Assembly (NCBI GenBank): GCA_016784735.1
Contig: JADHUC010000011.1
Coordinates: forward strand, 1 to 63,927
Direction: 5' to 3'
Length of the DNA stretch: 63,927 nucleotides
From: Pirellulaceae bacterium
GTDB lineage: Bacteria; Planctomycetota; Planctomycetia; Pirellulales; Pirellulaceae
Position numbers and translations under genes: made by a program. Shown here one piece after another: positions 25,450 through 34,952 of the stretch (positions are counted from its first letter, which is position 1; each line of letters starts with the position of its first letter). Under the pieces are notes generated by a model that was not told where the DNA came from, made no database searches, and saw only the letters and a program-made list of their open reading frames with translations.

Positions 25450-26973
25450 TCATGCTTGACGTCCGCTTAGTGACAGCTTGGGAACCATGGCAGTCCCGCG
25501 AAACTCGACCAGGTACGCAACCGCCGCATGAGCCAAGGTCCCGGCACCGCCCACCAGCACCCACGAGTGCCAATTCGTCGGCGGGAACCACTGCATCGCC
25601 AGCAGCCATACGGCGGGTGCCACGGGAAGCAAGAGTAACGGACTCGCGACCGCTTGCCGAAGGTACGAACGCACGGGTACATCGAGGACGCGGCATATGT
25701 ACCACGCCGCCACCACGTTGACACACACGCTGGGGACGGCCGTCCCGACCGCAACGCCCAGAATCCCATACGGCCCAATCAGTGCAATACTGATCGAGAT
25801 GTTTGCAATCGCCTCGATAATAGCCGCTATCGTCAGCCAGCCCAGTCGCCCCATTCCATACAGAATCCGTCCGGCGACAGTCTGCGACAAGTAAAACGTC
25901 ATGGCAATGGTCAGAACCACTAATACCGGATAGCTGGCCTCTGCATGTGGTTCGTCAAGCCAAAGAGACAGGAAGGGTTTTCCCAGCATCAAGAGCCCCA
26001 TGGCCACGGGTAGGATGAGCAGAAGAATGTAGCGTGTCCCATCCAGCAGAGCGCGGCGAATCGCTTCTTGATCCCCGCGTGTCTCAAGGGCACTGATCGC
26101 GGGGGTCAGTACGGCGGTCAACGACCATATGCAATCTCGCACGTATTCCGTGAGTCGAGCCGCGAGGACGAAAGGGGTAATCCACTGTGGTGCCAGGAAA
26201 GCGCCGATGACAATTGCGTCGGATGAGTAGGAAATGCGTCCGGCGATCAACACCACGAATGCTCGCAGACTGTAACTGCGAATCGTTCGAAACGTCTCCA
26301 GGCTGACGAAGCGAGGCGAGAAGCGGAGGTAGGGCAGATAACGTCGAGCGACGATCGCTTCGACCAAGCTTTTGGCCAGAGAGCACGCGAGCATCACGGC
26401 TGCGAGATGCACGAGCCCGCCTCCCGAGGCCAGGGTCGTCAACATGAGACTGGCAGAGACGAATCGATTTCCTGTTTCGATTGCGGTCTTTGCCCGAAAT
26501 TGTCCGAGTGCGTTGAGGACACACGCAAAGACACTCCCTACCAAGCCAACGGCAACGACGGCTCCCAGCAGCAAGATCAGCCAGCGAGTGTCGTTCGCAA
26601 CCTCGGCTGAAACGTCAAAGGGGCGGCGCCACAAAAACGCGAGGCCAGCCGACGCGGCCAAGGTGATGGCTGCCGCACCGACGAAGATGTAGAGCGTGGT
26701 ACAAAACACGCGATTGAGCTGGTCTCGATTTCTGATCTCTTCGAACTTGGCCACGTAGCGAATGATGGAGACACCAATGCCGAGATCGAACAGCGTAAAG
26801 TAGGCCACCGTGGCTTCGACAAGGCACCAGATTCCGTAGTGCTCATCCCCTAGACCGTGAACGAGTTTGGGGCACATCACGAACGCCACCACGACCGCCG
26901 AGGCGAAGCTTAGAAAGTTCCACGCGGCGTTCGTGAGGAGCGTTTTCTTGTCCGTGTTTGCAGCACCGCTCAT
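25450..26973 (-). CDS. Wzx-type polysaccharide flippase
   Basis: A 507-residue polytopic protein of the MATE/MOP flippase superfamily with 12-14 predicted membrane helices. It starts with LLTNAAWNFLSFASAVVVAF, a usual Wzx opening, and has WCLVEATVAYFTLFDLGIGV. It would turn lipid-linked repeat units from the inner to the outer side of the membrane. It overlaps the end of the preceding glycosyltransferase by four bases (ATGA) and is the last gene in the long minus-strand run. Confidence 0.85.
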   Translation of the reverse strand: MSGAANTDKKTLLTNAAWNFLSFASAVVVAFVMCPKLVHGLGDEHYGIWCLVEATVAYFTLFDLGIGVSIIRYVAKFEEIRNRDQLNRVFCTTLYIFVGAAAITLAASAGLAFLWRRPFDVSAEVANDTRWLILLLGAVVAVGLVGSVFACVLNALGQFRAKTAIETGNRFVSASLMLTTLASGGGLVHLAAVMLACSLAKSLVEAIVARRYLPYLRFSPRFVSLETFRTIRSYSLRAFVVLIAGRISYSSDAIVIGAFLAPQWITPFVLAARLTEYVRDCIWSLTAVLTPAISALETRGDQEAIRRALLDGTRYILLLILPVAMGLLMLGKPFLSLWLDEPHAEASYPVLVVLTIAMTFYLSQTVAGRILYGMGRLGWLTIAAIIEAIANISISIALIGPYGILGVAVGTAVPSVCVNVVAAWYICRVLDVPVRSYLRQAVASPLLLLPVAPAVWLLAMQWFPPTNWHSWVLVGGAGTLAHAAVAYLVEFRGTAMVPKLSLSGRQA

Positions 26974-27950
26974 TGCCCCGCCCCATCCTGGATGCCAAGT
27001 AGTGTCGTATCTTCAATCGGTTTCACGGCTCGCCAGTCCGCGGGTCGCCCCAAGGCGCGACGCAGACAACGACGAACCGCCTCGGGCAGAAACAGACTCG
27101 CCAATCCTCTCCAGGCGTCCGCGTGGCCCGGAGACATTGCCAACGCCCGTACGTACCAGGGTAATGCCGCTATCCGCGAGCGGTCGCGCGACGTGGCCCC
27201 AAGCTGAGAATACATCACCGCGTAACACTGTCGAATCAGAGGCCGAGGCAGCTTGTCTCCATGCTCTTTGACAAAACGATCCGTCATCTTGAGGACGGTT
27301 AGCAACTGGTTGTCGACGTGGCTGGTGAGATTCGCATGGCCCGTTCGGTACTTCACCAGTCGCTGGTCCACATAGTCAAAGTCGTAATGCGGCGTGACTC
27401 GCTGCCACAACTCGTAGTCGCTCGCATGCCGGCATTCTTCATTGAAAAAGCCGATGCTCTCGAACACCTCGCGACGGACAACGGAAGAAGAGAAACAAAC
27501 GAAGTTCTGCCGGAACATTTGCTCGAAGACCTTGCCGCGAAACGGAGGGAACTCATCGTTAGCCAGTGGCCGACCGTGCGGATCAATGTTCTGGCGACGG
27601 CTGAACACGACCCCCAACTCCGGTCGGCCGCTGAAGAGCGGAAGCTGCCGTTCAAGCTTCTGAGGCAGCCATGCGTCGTCTGCATCGAGGAACGCAATGA
27701 ACTTCCCCTGCGATAGTCGAATGCCTGTATTTTCAGCCGCAGGCTGCCCTCGGTTTTCGGTTCGGTGATAGCGAATTCGAGGATCGTTCAGGTAAGGCTG
27801 AATCACCTCCTCCGTGTTGTCTGTGGAGCCATCGTCAATCACCAAGGCTTCCCAATCCGTAAACGTCTGGCCGAGCACAGAGTCGAGTGCGTCGGGAAGA
27901 AATCGAGCGTAGTTGTACGTGGCTGTAACAACGCTTACCGTTGCACACAT
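26970..27950 (-). CDS. Family 2 glycosyltransferase
   Basis: A 326-residue inverting GT-A glycosyltransferase: VSVVTATYNYARFLPDALDS, VIDDGSTDNTEEV, and IAFLDADDAWLPQKLERQ with the DAD-type metal site. ATG 27950 follows GAGGAGG closely, so it is preferred to 27968. The donor and acceptor are not deducible. It is likely one of the repeat-unit assembly enzymes. Confidence 0.88.
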   Translation of the reverse strand: MCATVSVVTATYNYARFLPDALDSVLGQTFTDWEALVIDDGSTDNTEEVIQPYLNDPRIRYHRTENRGQPAAENTGIRLSQGKFIAFLDADDAWLPQKLERQLPLFSGRPELGVVFSRRQNIDPHGRPLANDEFPPFRGKVFEQMFRQNFVCFSSSVVRREVFESIGFFNEECRHASDYELWQRVTPHYDFDYVDQRLVKYRTGHANLTSHVDNQLLTVLKMTDRFVKEHGDKLPRPLIRQCYAVMYSQLGATSRDRSRIAALPWYVRALAMSPGHADAWRGLASLFLPEAVRRCLRRALGRPADWRAVKPIEDTTLLGIQDGAGQ

Positions 27951-27967
27951 GGCACCTATCCTCCTCA

Positions 27968-29347
27968 CTACGAGGTGAGAGCGTGTTTGACCTTGGAGAT
28001 GCAGAACCGGTGCTTCCCTGATGGTTCCGCAGGCAGTTCCCTCACAAATTCGTATTCCACCTTCGTGTCATCGCCGAGATAGCGTTTCGTCTCCGTCTCC
28101 AAGAACCCTAAATCAGATTTCGGCGGTACCGAGCTAGCGGCGCCCATCGCGATCTTGTAGAGCACGTGTCCGGGCGCATCTTGATGCAACTGAACCTGTC
28201 CAAGCCCGGGAAGCTTGGCCACGACGTAGGTGGCCAGGAACACGCCCGAGACCAAGCGGTTGTCGTTGCCGACGAGAAAGTCGGTGATTCGGCCTTCAAC
28301 GCTCTGCAGCCGTGACAAGCCGCGACCGCAAGGGCACGTCGACTCGTCCAGGACCCCGACATCGCCGATCCGATAACGAATCATCGGCATGGCCAGATTG
28401 AGCAGGTCAGTGACCAGGATTGCGCCGGATTCCCCTGAGCGAGCGGGCCGGTCCCCTCGAACGACCTCGATGTAGAGTCCTTCGCCCATTGTATGGAGGC
28501 CGTTGTGTTCCGGACATTCGCTGGCGATGACCGAGAATTCCCGGCATCCATAACGGTTGAAAATTGGGCAGCCGAAGACCCGCTCGATTCGCTCGCGGTC
28601 TGCTGGCTCCAGGACTTCGGCCGAGCTGACAATGGCTTGGGGTTGATACGGTTCGAGATTGTGCGAATCGAGATACTCAGCTAGAAGAGCGAGCGACTTG
28701 GCATAAGCCTGAATAATCTTGGGACGGAACCGTTTCAAGGCGTGGTGAAACGACCTCATCTTTGACTCCGTTACATGGCCCGTGTCCAGGCACAAGTTGC
28801 GGTCGATGAGCAAGTTCCGTAGACGCCACTTCAGTGTGTTTTCCGGTATGTCGGGCGTGGATCCCCAGACCATCGCCACTCGGTCACCGATATCCCAACC
28901 GGCCCAGCGATTGTGACGCCACGTGGCGGCGGCGCGAGAGCACTTCCGGTCGTGGCTCAGGAAGAACGAGATCGCGGCACCCGTCGAGCCACCGGTTTGG
29001 TCTTGTATCAGGTCGTCCCGTGACCAGTTCGTAGCCACCATGTCGTCACGGTGGTGCTGAATATCTCGCTTTTCCAGAATAGGAAGGGCCGACAGATCGC
29101 TTAACGAATTCAAGTCGCCGGGAATGAATCCAACGGAATCAGAGCGTCTTCGGTAGAAAGGACATCTACGATGGGCATGTTCCAGGACTCGCTTCAAACG
29201 TTCGAGCGCCCGTTCGCGGATTTCCTCGCGCGGCAGGAATTGTGTCCGTTCGAACTCGTGCAGGTAGCGCAGTTCGGCGGAATCTCGCGTACGCCAGCGA
29301 TCCAACGGGTAGAGAACGTTGCGGACGATTCTCTGATAGATGGACAT
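27968..29347 (-). CDS. CapK/phenylacetate-CoA-ligase-like adenylating enzyme, copy 1
   Basis: A 459-residue member of the PaaK/CapK class of AMP-forming enzymes. Motifs: QDQTGGSTGAAISFFLSHDR (phosphate-binding loop), YGCREFSVIASEC, MIRYRIGDVGVLDESTCPCG and RITDFLVGNDNR. CapK-type proteins in capsule loci are thought to activate a carboxylate for transfer to a sugar. It lies 29 bases from a related gene upstream, and both are within the polysaccharide operon. Confidence 0.85.
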   Translation of the reverse strand: MSIYQRIVRNVLYPLDRWRTRDSAELRYLHEFERTQFLPREEIRERALERLKRVLEHAHRRCPFYRRRSDSVGFIPGDLNSLSDLSALPILEKRDIQHHRDDMVATNWSRDDLIQDQTGGSTGAAISFFLSHDRKCSRAAATWRHNRWAGWDIGDRVAMVWGSTPDIPENTLKWRLRNLLIDRNLCLDTGHVTESKMRSFHHALKRFRPKIIQAYAKSLALLAEYLDSHNLEPYQPQAIVSSAEVLEPADRERIERVFGCPIFNRYGCREFSVIASECPEHNGLHTMGEGLYIEVVRGDRPARSGESGAILVTDLLNLAMPMIRYRIGDVGVLDESTCPCGRGLSRLQSVEGRITDFLVGNDNRLVSGVFLATYVVAKLPGLGQVQLHQDAPGHVLYKIAMGAASSVPPKSDLGFLETETKRYLGDDTKVEYEFVRELPAEPSGKHRFCISKVKHALTS

Positions 29348-29375
29348 TTCCCTCTATACCTTGCTCGTGTAATTC

Positions 29376-30833
29376 CTAAGCTCTGCCTGGGACAGCGTTG
29401 TTTTCCGGCATCGTGCCTTCCAACACAGGCCCCGTATCTGGCTCCCAAGTTGGTGTTTGCGAATCCGACGTTTTCAGCCACTGATTGATACAAACGCGAA
29501 ACTTGCCCGACTTTGCTCTCGATATGGTATCCACCGCTTCAAAAGTGACTCGCATCTTCCCGTGGAACACTTGGTCGATGACGCTCTTCAAGTATTCCTT
29601 CTTGATGTCGTCGGCAGCATCGCGACGCCCCTTCTTTATGCGGATTGTCAAGTGGTCCCGGCTGTCTTGGATGATCTGCAACTGGCCGACATCGGGTCCG
29701 TCCGCGATGAAATCGTGGCAGATGGTACCCGAGATCAAGGAGTCGTTGTGGGGCGAGTAGAGGAAATCCGTATCGCGCCCCGCATTCATGCCCATTCGCG
29801 GAAGCGTCCTTCCGCAACCGCACTGTCCTGCAAGAGGCACGCCCATGTCGCCGATCTCATACCGGATGAACGGCATCCCGTAGTTTTCAAGATCCGTAAG
29901 TAGCAGATGCCCCGGTTCGCCGGCCTTCACCGGCTTGTTGCTCATCTGGAATTCCACGTGCAAGCACTCGGCATTGATGTGCAAGCCGTCATGCGATTCG
30001 CATTCGCATGCAATATGGCCGCACTCCCGCGACGAGTAGCAGTTGAAGACGGGGCAGTCGAACACTTCCTCGAATAGAGCTCGATGGTTGGCCAACAGCG
30101 GTTCGCCTGTTGCCAGAATGCCGGCGGGACGGATCCGATAGGGCGTCGCGTCACGGATGTACTTGGCCAGGACCGCCAATGCGTACGGAAACGCCCGAAT
30201 CAGCCGCGGGCCAAACCGGTCCAGCCTCTTGGCTAGTTGCGACATCACGGCTTCATTAAGTTCGCCCGTATACAGAAGCAGACGCCGGTTTACCAGCCGG
30301 TACCGTAGCTTCTGCTTCCATGATTCGTCATCAAAGAGGTCTTGGACCGCCGGCCACAGAACGGCGACCTTCCGGCCGACATCCCAACCGCACCACTGGT
30401 TGCAGCGGTACTCCACGGCCATTTTGACGTTCAGGCATGCGTTGTCACGATAGAACGGCGTGTGCGTCCCCGAGGAACCGCCGGTCGTCGAGCTGTGCCG
30501 CTCCGAGGGGCGCAGGTTGCGGGCGATCAGTTCGTTCTGATGCCGAACCAGGTCGTCTTTCGTCAGCGGTGCCAGCAGGCGGAGATCATCAAAATCGCGA
30601 ATGTCCTTCGGTGTAATCCCCGCTTCTCCGAAGCGTCGGCGGTAGAAGGCGGTGTTCTCGAACGCGTGTTCCAGAATCGCTCGCAGCTTGCGAAAGCGGA
30701 GATCCTCGAACTGTTGGTGCGGCATCCATTGCGTCGCTTCCAGGCTGTGGAGCGACGGGAGTATCCTCGTTCCCTCTCGCCGTTCGTTGAGCGGGAAGAG
30801 TGCGTGTTTCGAAAGACAATCCAGTAATCTCAT
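29376..30833 (-). CDS. CapK/phenylacetate-CoA-ligase-like adenylating enzyme, copy 2
   Basis: A 485-residue paralogue of the enzyme at 27968. It shares motifs with different residues: HSSTTGGSSGTHTPFYRDN, YSSRECGHIACECESH, MPFIRYEIGDMGVPLAGQCG and RDTDFLYSPHND. It has a short extra tail rich in Pro/Thr that copy 1 lacks. The two look like an old tandem duplication. Its ATG immediately follows the stop of the CapA gene (TAG-ATG junction), so translation is coupled. Confidence 0.85.
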   Translation of the reverse strand: MRLLDCLSKHALFPLNERREGTRILPSLHSLEATQWMPHQQFEDLRFRKLRAILEHAFENTAFYRRRFGEAGITPKDIRDFDDLRLLAPLTKDDLVRHQNELIARNLRPSERHSSTTGGSSGTHTPFYRDNACLNVKMAVEYRCNQWCGWDVGRKVAVLWPAVQDLFDDESWKQKLRYRLVNRRLLLYTGELNEAVMSQLAKRLDRFGPRLIRAFPYALAVLAKYIRDATPYRIRPAGILATGEPLLANHRALFEEVFDCPVFNCYSSRECGHIACECESHDGLHINAECLHVEFQMSNKPVKAGEPGHLLLTDLENYGMPFIRYEIGDMGVPLAGQCGCGRTLPRMGMNAGRDTDFLYSPHNDSLISGTICHDFIADGPDVGQLQIIQDSRDHLTIRIKKGRRDAADDIKKEYLKSVIDQVFHGKMRVTFEAVDTISRAKSGKFRVCINQWLKTSDSQTPTWEPDTGPVLEGTMPENNAVPGRA

Positions 30834-31940
30834 CTAAGTCCCCAATGCGGCATTAGGAAACAGTCCGAATCCGAATAGCTTGGATTCAAGTCGACTCCAG
30901 AGCGAACACCATTCGTCCAAGGCATCCTGTCTCGCTTTGGCCCTCTCGCACTCCCACTCGTAGGCACGCGGGTAACCGTCGCCGTTCAACTGCGAATTCA
31001 GCGTTTCCCACTCATCGAGTCGCTTGGCCGAGTCGTCGGGTACGACCGCAAGACCGCGTGTCAAACTAGCGGGGCGAAAACGGACCTGCGGCGGCGACTG
31101 TTTGTCCAGAATGATCTCCGTCCAACCCGTTTTTCGAGACAGTGGATGAAGCTTCATCTTCGCAAGGAATGCCTCGTCCTTTTCATTGCGCCCACTCCAG
31201 AACATGTCGGAAAAGAGGAAATCGCCCAGGCTGTAGAAAACCGGCACGCCGTCAACGATCTCCGCAGGCTGCAACACGTGCGGATGGTGCCCCAGCACGA
31301 GGTCCGCGCCGGCATCCACAAGACTACGAGCCCAGGCTCGCTGCTCGGGCGATGGCATCTGGGCCATTTCCTGCCCCCAATGCAACTGGACAATCACCCA
31401 GTCCACCTGCCGTCGCAGCTCCTGAATCTGGGCCACGCAATCAGACACGCGCAAAGGGGCAACGCCCGGCGAACGTTCTCGGGCATACAGCGGGCTGACC
31501 TGCCAAACATCGCAGTAGGCCAGCAGCCCGATGGTGTGTCCGTTGTGGTTTAGGATGGCCGGAGCGCAGGCAGCGCCGTTGTTGTCGCCCGCTCCTGCGT
31601 GGGCGATCCCAGCGACATCAAGCTTGTCGCATGTTTCGGCCAGGCCTTCCGGTCCGTAGTCCATCATGTGATTGTTGGCCACCGCAACGAAGTCAAAGCG
31701 GGCGTACTGCAGAGCATCGATGGCATGCGGCGCACCCCGCAATGTCAATTTGGATGGCGTTACTTTCGGTCGTGCAGTCAACGGCGATTCCAGGTTTCCG
31801 AATCTCAGGTCGGCGTCGCACCAATGGGGCAACACCTCGCCCAGCGGGTACTCTGGACCGTGCCGATCCAACAGGCGATGGTAGCGGCCGTTGAACGCCA
31901 AGTCGCCGACTGCCACGATTTTCAACGGTTGTCTACTCAT
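30834..31940 (-). CDS. CapA-family protein (capsule/poly-gamma-glutamate synthesis type)
   Basis: A 368-residue metallophosphatase-like protein. Recognised CapA signatures are IVAVGDLAFNGR, FGNLESPLTARP, VAVANNHMMDYGPEGL, VQLHWGQEMAQMP and LGHHPHVLQPAEIVDGVPVF. No signal peptide is evident. CapA proteins are linked to polyglutamate or capsule handling; in a glycan locus the exact reaction is unsettled. ATG 31940 overlaps the preceding ligase gene by four bases. Confidence 0.88.
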   Translation of the reverse strand: MSRQPLKIVAVGDLAFNGRYHRLLDRHGPEYPLGEVLPHWCDADLRFGNLESPLTARPKVTPSKLTLRGAPHAIDALQYARFDFVAVANNHMMDYGPEGLAETCDKLDVAGIAHAGAGDNNGAACAPAILNHNGHTIGLLAYCDVWQVSPLYARERSPGVAPLRVSDCVAQIQELRRQVDWVIVQLHWGQEMAQMPSPEQRAWARSLVDAGADLVLGHHPHVLQPAEIVDGVPVFYSLGDFLFSDMFWSGRNEKDEAFLAKMKLHPLSRKTGWTEIILDKQSPPQVRFRPASLTRGLAVVPDDSAKRLDEWETLNSQLNGDGYPRAYEWECERAKARQDALDEWCSLWSRLESKLFGFGLFPNAALGT

Positions 31941-33331
31941 GCACCATCACTCCTCATATGCCGATCATGCTGATGGACGCACATGTCGCTTGACTCCTGA
32001 CTGGCCAAGCAGATTTGCTCGGAAAACATGCGGCAGTGCAAGGCAAATGCCGCCAGCCAAAGCCAATTGAACCGTAGCAGGTTGTGTGAAAACAGTCCGA
32101 AAAAGAGCAGCAAGAGCACCGTGTGTACACAAGCTTCGGTAAGCCTAGAGAGCATCTGCTGGTCGGCATCCGAGCCCTGCTTCGCCAACGCAGCCGTCCG
32201 GCGGCAGTTGACCATCATCGCCGCTAAGACCAGAAGGAACGCTCCAGTACCCAAAACGCCCGTTTCACCGAGCATTTCGCCGAGCAGGTTGTGCGGATCG
32301 AGCGGCACACCGTCGACATTCGCGACGCGATAAGGGATGAAGTTGCCGATTCCTACACCGGTAACAGGGAACCGCTCGAACATCATTAGCCCGGCCATCA
32401 TGCCTTCGATCCGCCCCATCGCCGATTCGTGAGCGTTCGATGGCCCGGCCGAAGGATCCCAGAGGGTTCGCAATCGGTCCTTGCTGTCTTGCGGCATGGC
32501 AGCCCACACGGCGACAAGGAGAAGTCCCATGCAGACGAGACCCACAATTCTTGCCCGATGTGTCTTCCTGCTGACAGCGGTCAGAAATACGAAGACGACG
32601 AAACCCAGCATGCCGCTTCGGCTGTTCGTCAGAACGATCGCCGGTATTGCCAGCAGGACAAATGCCACCAGCGCGGGCGGAAAAAGACATCGCCAGATTT
32701 GTGGCCAGGTTCGAGTGAAGTATTGACGGGCGTCCCAAAGAAAGTGCACAAGAGGCAACGCCAGCACGCTGGAGGCAGCGACGGCGTTTGGATGACCATA
32801 GTCTGTATCCAGGCCGATCAGCCGTTTCACACCCATCATGTAGGCGCCCGCGCCATGCACGAAGTACTCGTATTCCGATTTGCCCAGGTAGGCCGCCGTA
32901 ATGGCAACGTAGCACGTAACGACGAAAACTAGTTGATAGGGCGTTCTGATGGCAGACAACAAGACAAAGTAAGAAACGACCAGAACGATGTACTTGTACA
33001 ACTCTACCCATGCGGCCGAGCCGTCCAGCGAGCAAATCGATGAAAGGGTCAAGGCGGCCAGGAACAGCAACACGGCGTATGTCTGAAGCGAGGGGCACAG
33101 TCGCAACATCCCAAATGCCATTACGGCCGAGATTGTGGCAATCGCCCATAGACGTTCCGCGTGCCATTCGGCCAACTTCGGAAACAGCATCTCTCCCGGT
33201 CTGATGATAAACAAAGCCAGCCAAAACACGGTCATCCACAGGACCACGGAACGAGGCCAAATGCCGGAGCGCAGGGAATCCTGCCATCCGGAGGCGGCAA
33301 TTCGTGGTTCGTGGATGCATGTCGAAGTCAC
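31937..33331 (-). CDS. O-antigen ligase/polymerase-like membrane protein (Wzy/WaaL type)
   Basis: A 464-residue polytopic protein with about 11 membrane helices and a large exposed loop. The O-antigen-ligase (PF04932) region has NSRSGMLGFVVFVFLTAV and ends GVGIGNFIPYRVANV...DPHNLLGEMLGETGV, where the conserved HN in the periplasmic loop is present. It would polymerise repeat units or ligate the glycan on the outer side of the membrane. Confidence 0.85.
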   Translation of the reverse strand: MTSTCIHEPRIAASGWQDSLRSGIWPRSVVLWMTVFWLALFIIRPGEMLFPKLAEWHAERLWAIATISAVMAFGMLRLCPSLQTYAVLLFLAALTLSSICSLDGSAAWVELYKYIVLVVSYFVLLSAIRTPYQLVFVVTCYVAITAAYLGKSEYEYFVHGAGAYMMGVKRLIGLDTDYGHPNAVAASSVLALPLVHFLWDARQYFTRTWPQIWRCLFPPALVAFVLLAIPAIVLTNSRSGMLGFVVFVFLTAVSRKTHRARIVGLVCMGLLLVAVWAAMPQDSKDRLRTLWDPSAGPSNAHESAMGRIEGMMAGLMMFERFPVTGVGIGNFIPYRVANVDGVPLDPHNLLGEMLGETGVLGTGAFLLVLAAMMVNCRRTAALAKQGSDADQQMLSRLTEACVHTVLLLLFFGLFSHNLLRFNWLWLAAFALHCRMFSEQICLASQESSDMCVHQHDRHMRSDGA

Positions 33332-33417
33332 GTGTCTAACCTTTTGCCAACTACGTGGCGAAACCCCGTAGGTCCCCCCTGGCGGACTCTGTCTTTACTC
33401 GTATTCTTCGTCTCGCC

Positions 33418-33633
33418 CCTGCCGCCTTGCATGGCAGGAACTCCAGTTTGACCGGTTAATGAAGAAAAGCGGTCATCGGCCGACCCCTGCCAGCTCGTCT
33501 GGCAGGATCGCAAGTTCCGGGCGAGCGTTCGAAACTGATTCACCTGCCGCACGAGGCGGCGGGGTCTCGGTGCGATATTCGTTCGATTTCTCTAGCTTTT
33601 CAAACTGGTCCACCTGCCTGACGAGCAGGCAGG
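33418..33633. repeat. Cluster of related CCTGCC/GGCAGG hairpins filling a 346-base gap
   Basis: The gap 33332-33677 holds no gene. It contains hairpins at 33418-33438 (6-base arms), 33486-33506 (CCTGCCA/TGGCAGG), 33543-33563 (imperfect) and 33613-33633 (perfect 8-base CCTGCCTG/CAGGCAGG). Loops carry CTCGT or its complement ACGAG. This looks like repeated insertions of one short element in both orientations. Confidence 0.75.
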
Positions 33634-33677
33634 GGTATGTTGATTTGCGGGTAAGGACAAGGCCCGGCAGGCGAGAC

Positions 33678-34952
33678 CTACGCTGTCACAACCGGCTTGC
33701 CTGTCAGACGCATATACAGATTCACGTACTCCTCCAATACCTTCTTCTCCGAAAACCGCAATTCGGCATGGCGTCGCGCATTTTCACCGAACGTCTCTCG
33801 AAGCGCGCTGTCGGACAGCAATTTGCAAATCCGATCGGCCATCGGCTCTGGTGAACCCGCCGGCACAAGGAAGCCGGTACGCCCTTCTTCTACGACCTCC
33901 GAATTGCCTCCAACATCCGTGGCGACTGTGGGAACGCCAACGCTCGCGTATTCGATCAGCGCGTTCGAGAGCCCCTCCGAGCTGCTCGACAAGACTCCCA
34001 CGTCACAGTGCGGCAGGACTGTGACCGGATTCTCGACGCTGCCGACCCATGAAATCTGCTTATCGATTTCCAACTCGCCGGCAAGCGACCGCAGTCCATC
34101 GAAGTATTCCGGCAATTGTCGTCCGACCACCAAGAACCTCGCATGCGGAAACCGGCGGAGCACGGATCGGGCGGCGTGAAGAAACGTGGGATGGTCCTTC
34201 ACCGGACGAAGCGTCGCGACAATGCCCACCACCTGCTCGCCGTTGCGAATTCCGAGAGATTCCGGCAAAGCGACATTACAGAGCCCTTGTGCCAGCCGCT
34301 CGGTGGACAGTGGATTCGGGATGATCGTAATGCGATCGGTCGGCAACCACTCGTTGTGTACGGCAGACTCCTTTGCCGCTCCGCAATTAGCGGCGTATTC
34401 GGCTCGCAGCAGACGCATCACCCGCGCTTGCCACAACGTTCGCCGAGTGTGCCAGAAGCCTTCGTCTCGCCGAACGCCCAGCACCTTGCCCTGTCTGGCC
34501 AACCGCGTCGCCAATAGCGCCGCAGTTTCACTTGATTGGAAGAACGCGTGGACTACATCGATGTGGAGCGATCGGATGACTCGCGCCAGTCGGACCAGAC
34601 GCTTCACCGCGTTTGCGGGGCTGAAACGGTACCCTCGGCCAAGAACGATCGGTTCGTCAGGGAATAGGCGCGAGTGCTCGTCGCTCACGTCCCCCAGCAC
34701 GGCAAAATGCACTCGCAGCGATTCTCGCGGGAGCCGTCGCAGGAGGTACAGCAAATGTTGCTCGGAGCCGGCGCACGGGGTGGCAAATTCGTCCATCAAG
34801 AACAGTACATTGATCTTATCGTGCAGTCTGCGACTGTCAGCCGAAGGGGACGATTCCACGAGCGTTTCGGCGCGGCTCGGGCGGTCCTCGGCCGCACCGC
34901 CGCGTGCTGGCGAGTTCGTGTTGTCCAACAAGGGTGATATCAATTCGGGCAT
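33678..34952 (-). CDS. Family 4 glycosyltransferase
   Basis: A 424-residue retaining GT-B glycosyltransferase. Visible motifs: VLFLMDEFATPCAGSEQHL (acceptor lobe), GIVATLRPVKDHPTFLHA, WVGSVENPVTVLPHCDVGVL and SSSSEGLSNALIEYASVGVP, the last being the E-x7-E nucleotide-sugar site. The N-terminus starts with a 45-residue tail of low complexity. It overlaps the preceding gene by 13 bases. Confidence 0.88.
   Translation of the reverse strand: MPELISPLLDNTNSPARGGAAEDRPSRAETLVESSPSADSRRLHDKINVLFLMDEFATPCAGSEQHLLYLLRRLPRESLRVHFAVLGDVSDEHSRLFPDEPIVLGRGYRFSPANAVKRLVRLARVIRSLHIDVVHAFFQSSETAALLATRLARQGKVLGVRRDEGFWHTRRTLWQARVMRLLRAEYAANCGAAKESAVHNEWLPTDRITIIPNPLSTERLAQGLCNVALPESLGIRNGEQVVGIVATLRPVKDHPTFLHAARSVLRRFPHARFLVVGRQLPEYFDGLRSLAGELEIDKQISWVGSVENPVTVLPHCDVGVLSSSSEGLSNALIEYASVGVPTVATDVGGNSEVVEEGRTGFLVPAGSPEPMADRICKLLSDSALRETFGENARRHAELRFSEKKVLEEYVNLYMRLTGKPVVTA

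Noticed and set aside
32265..33320. 351-codon minus-strand alternative frame in the O-antigen-ligase gene
   Set aside because: The other frame gives a regular pattern of membrane helices and a complete ligase loop; this one is Arg/Gly-rich.
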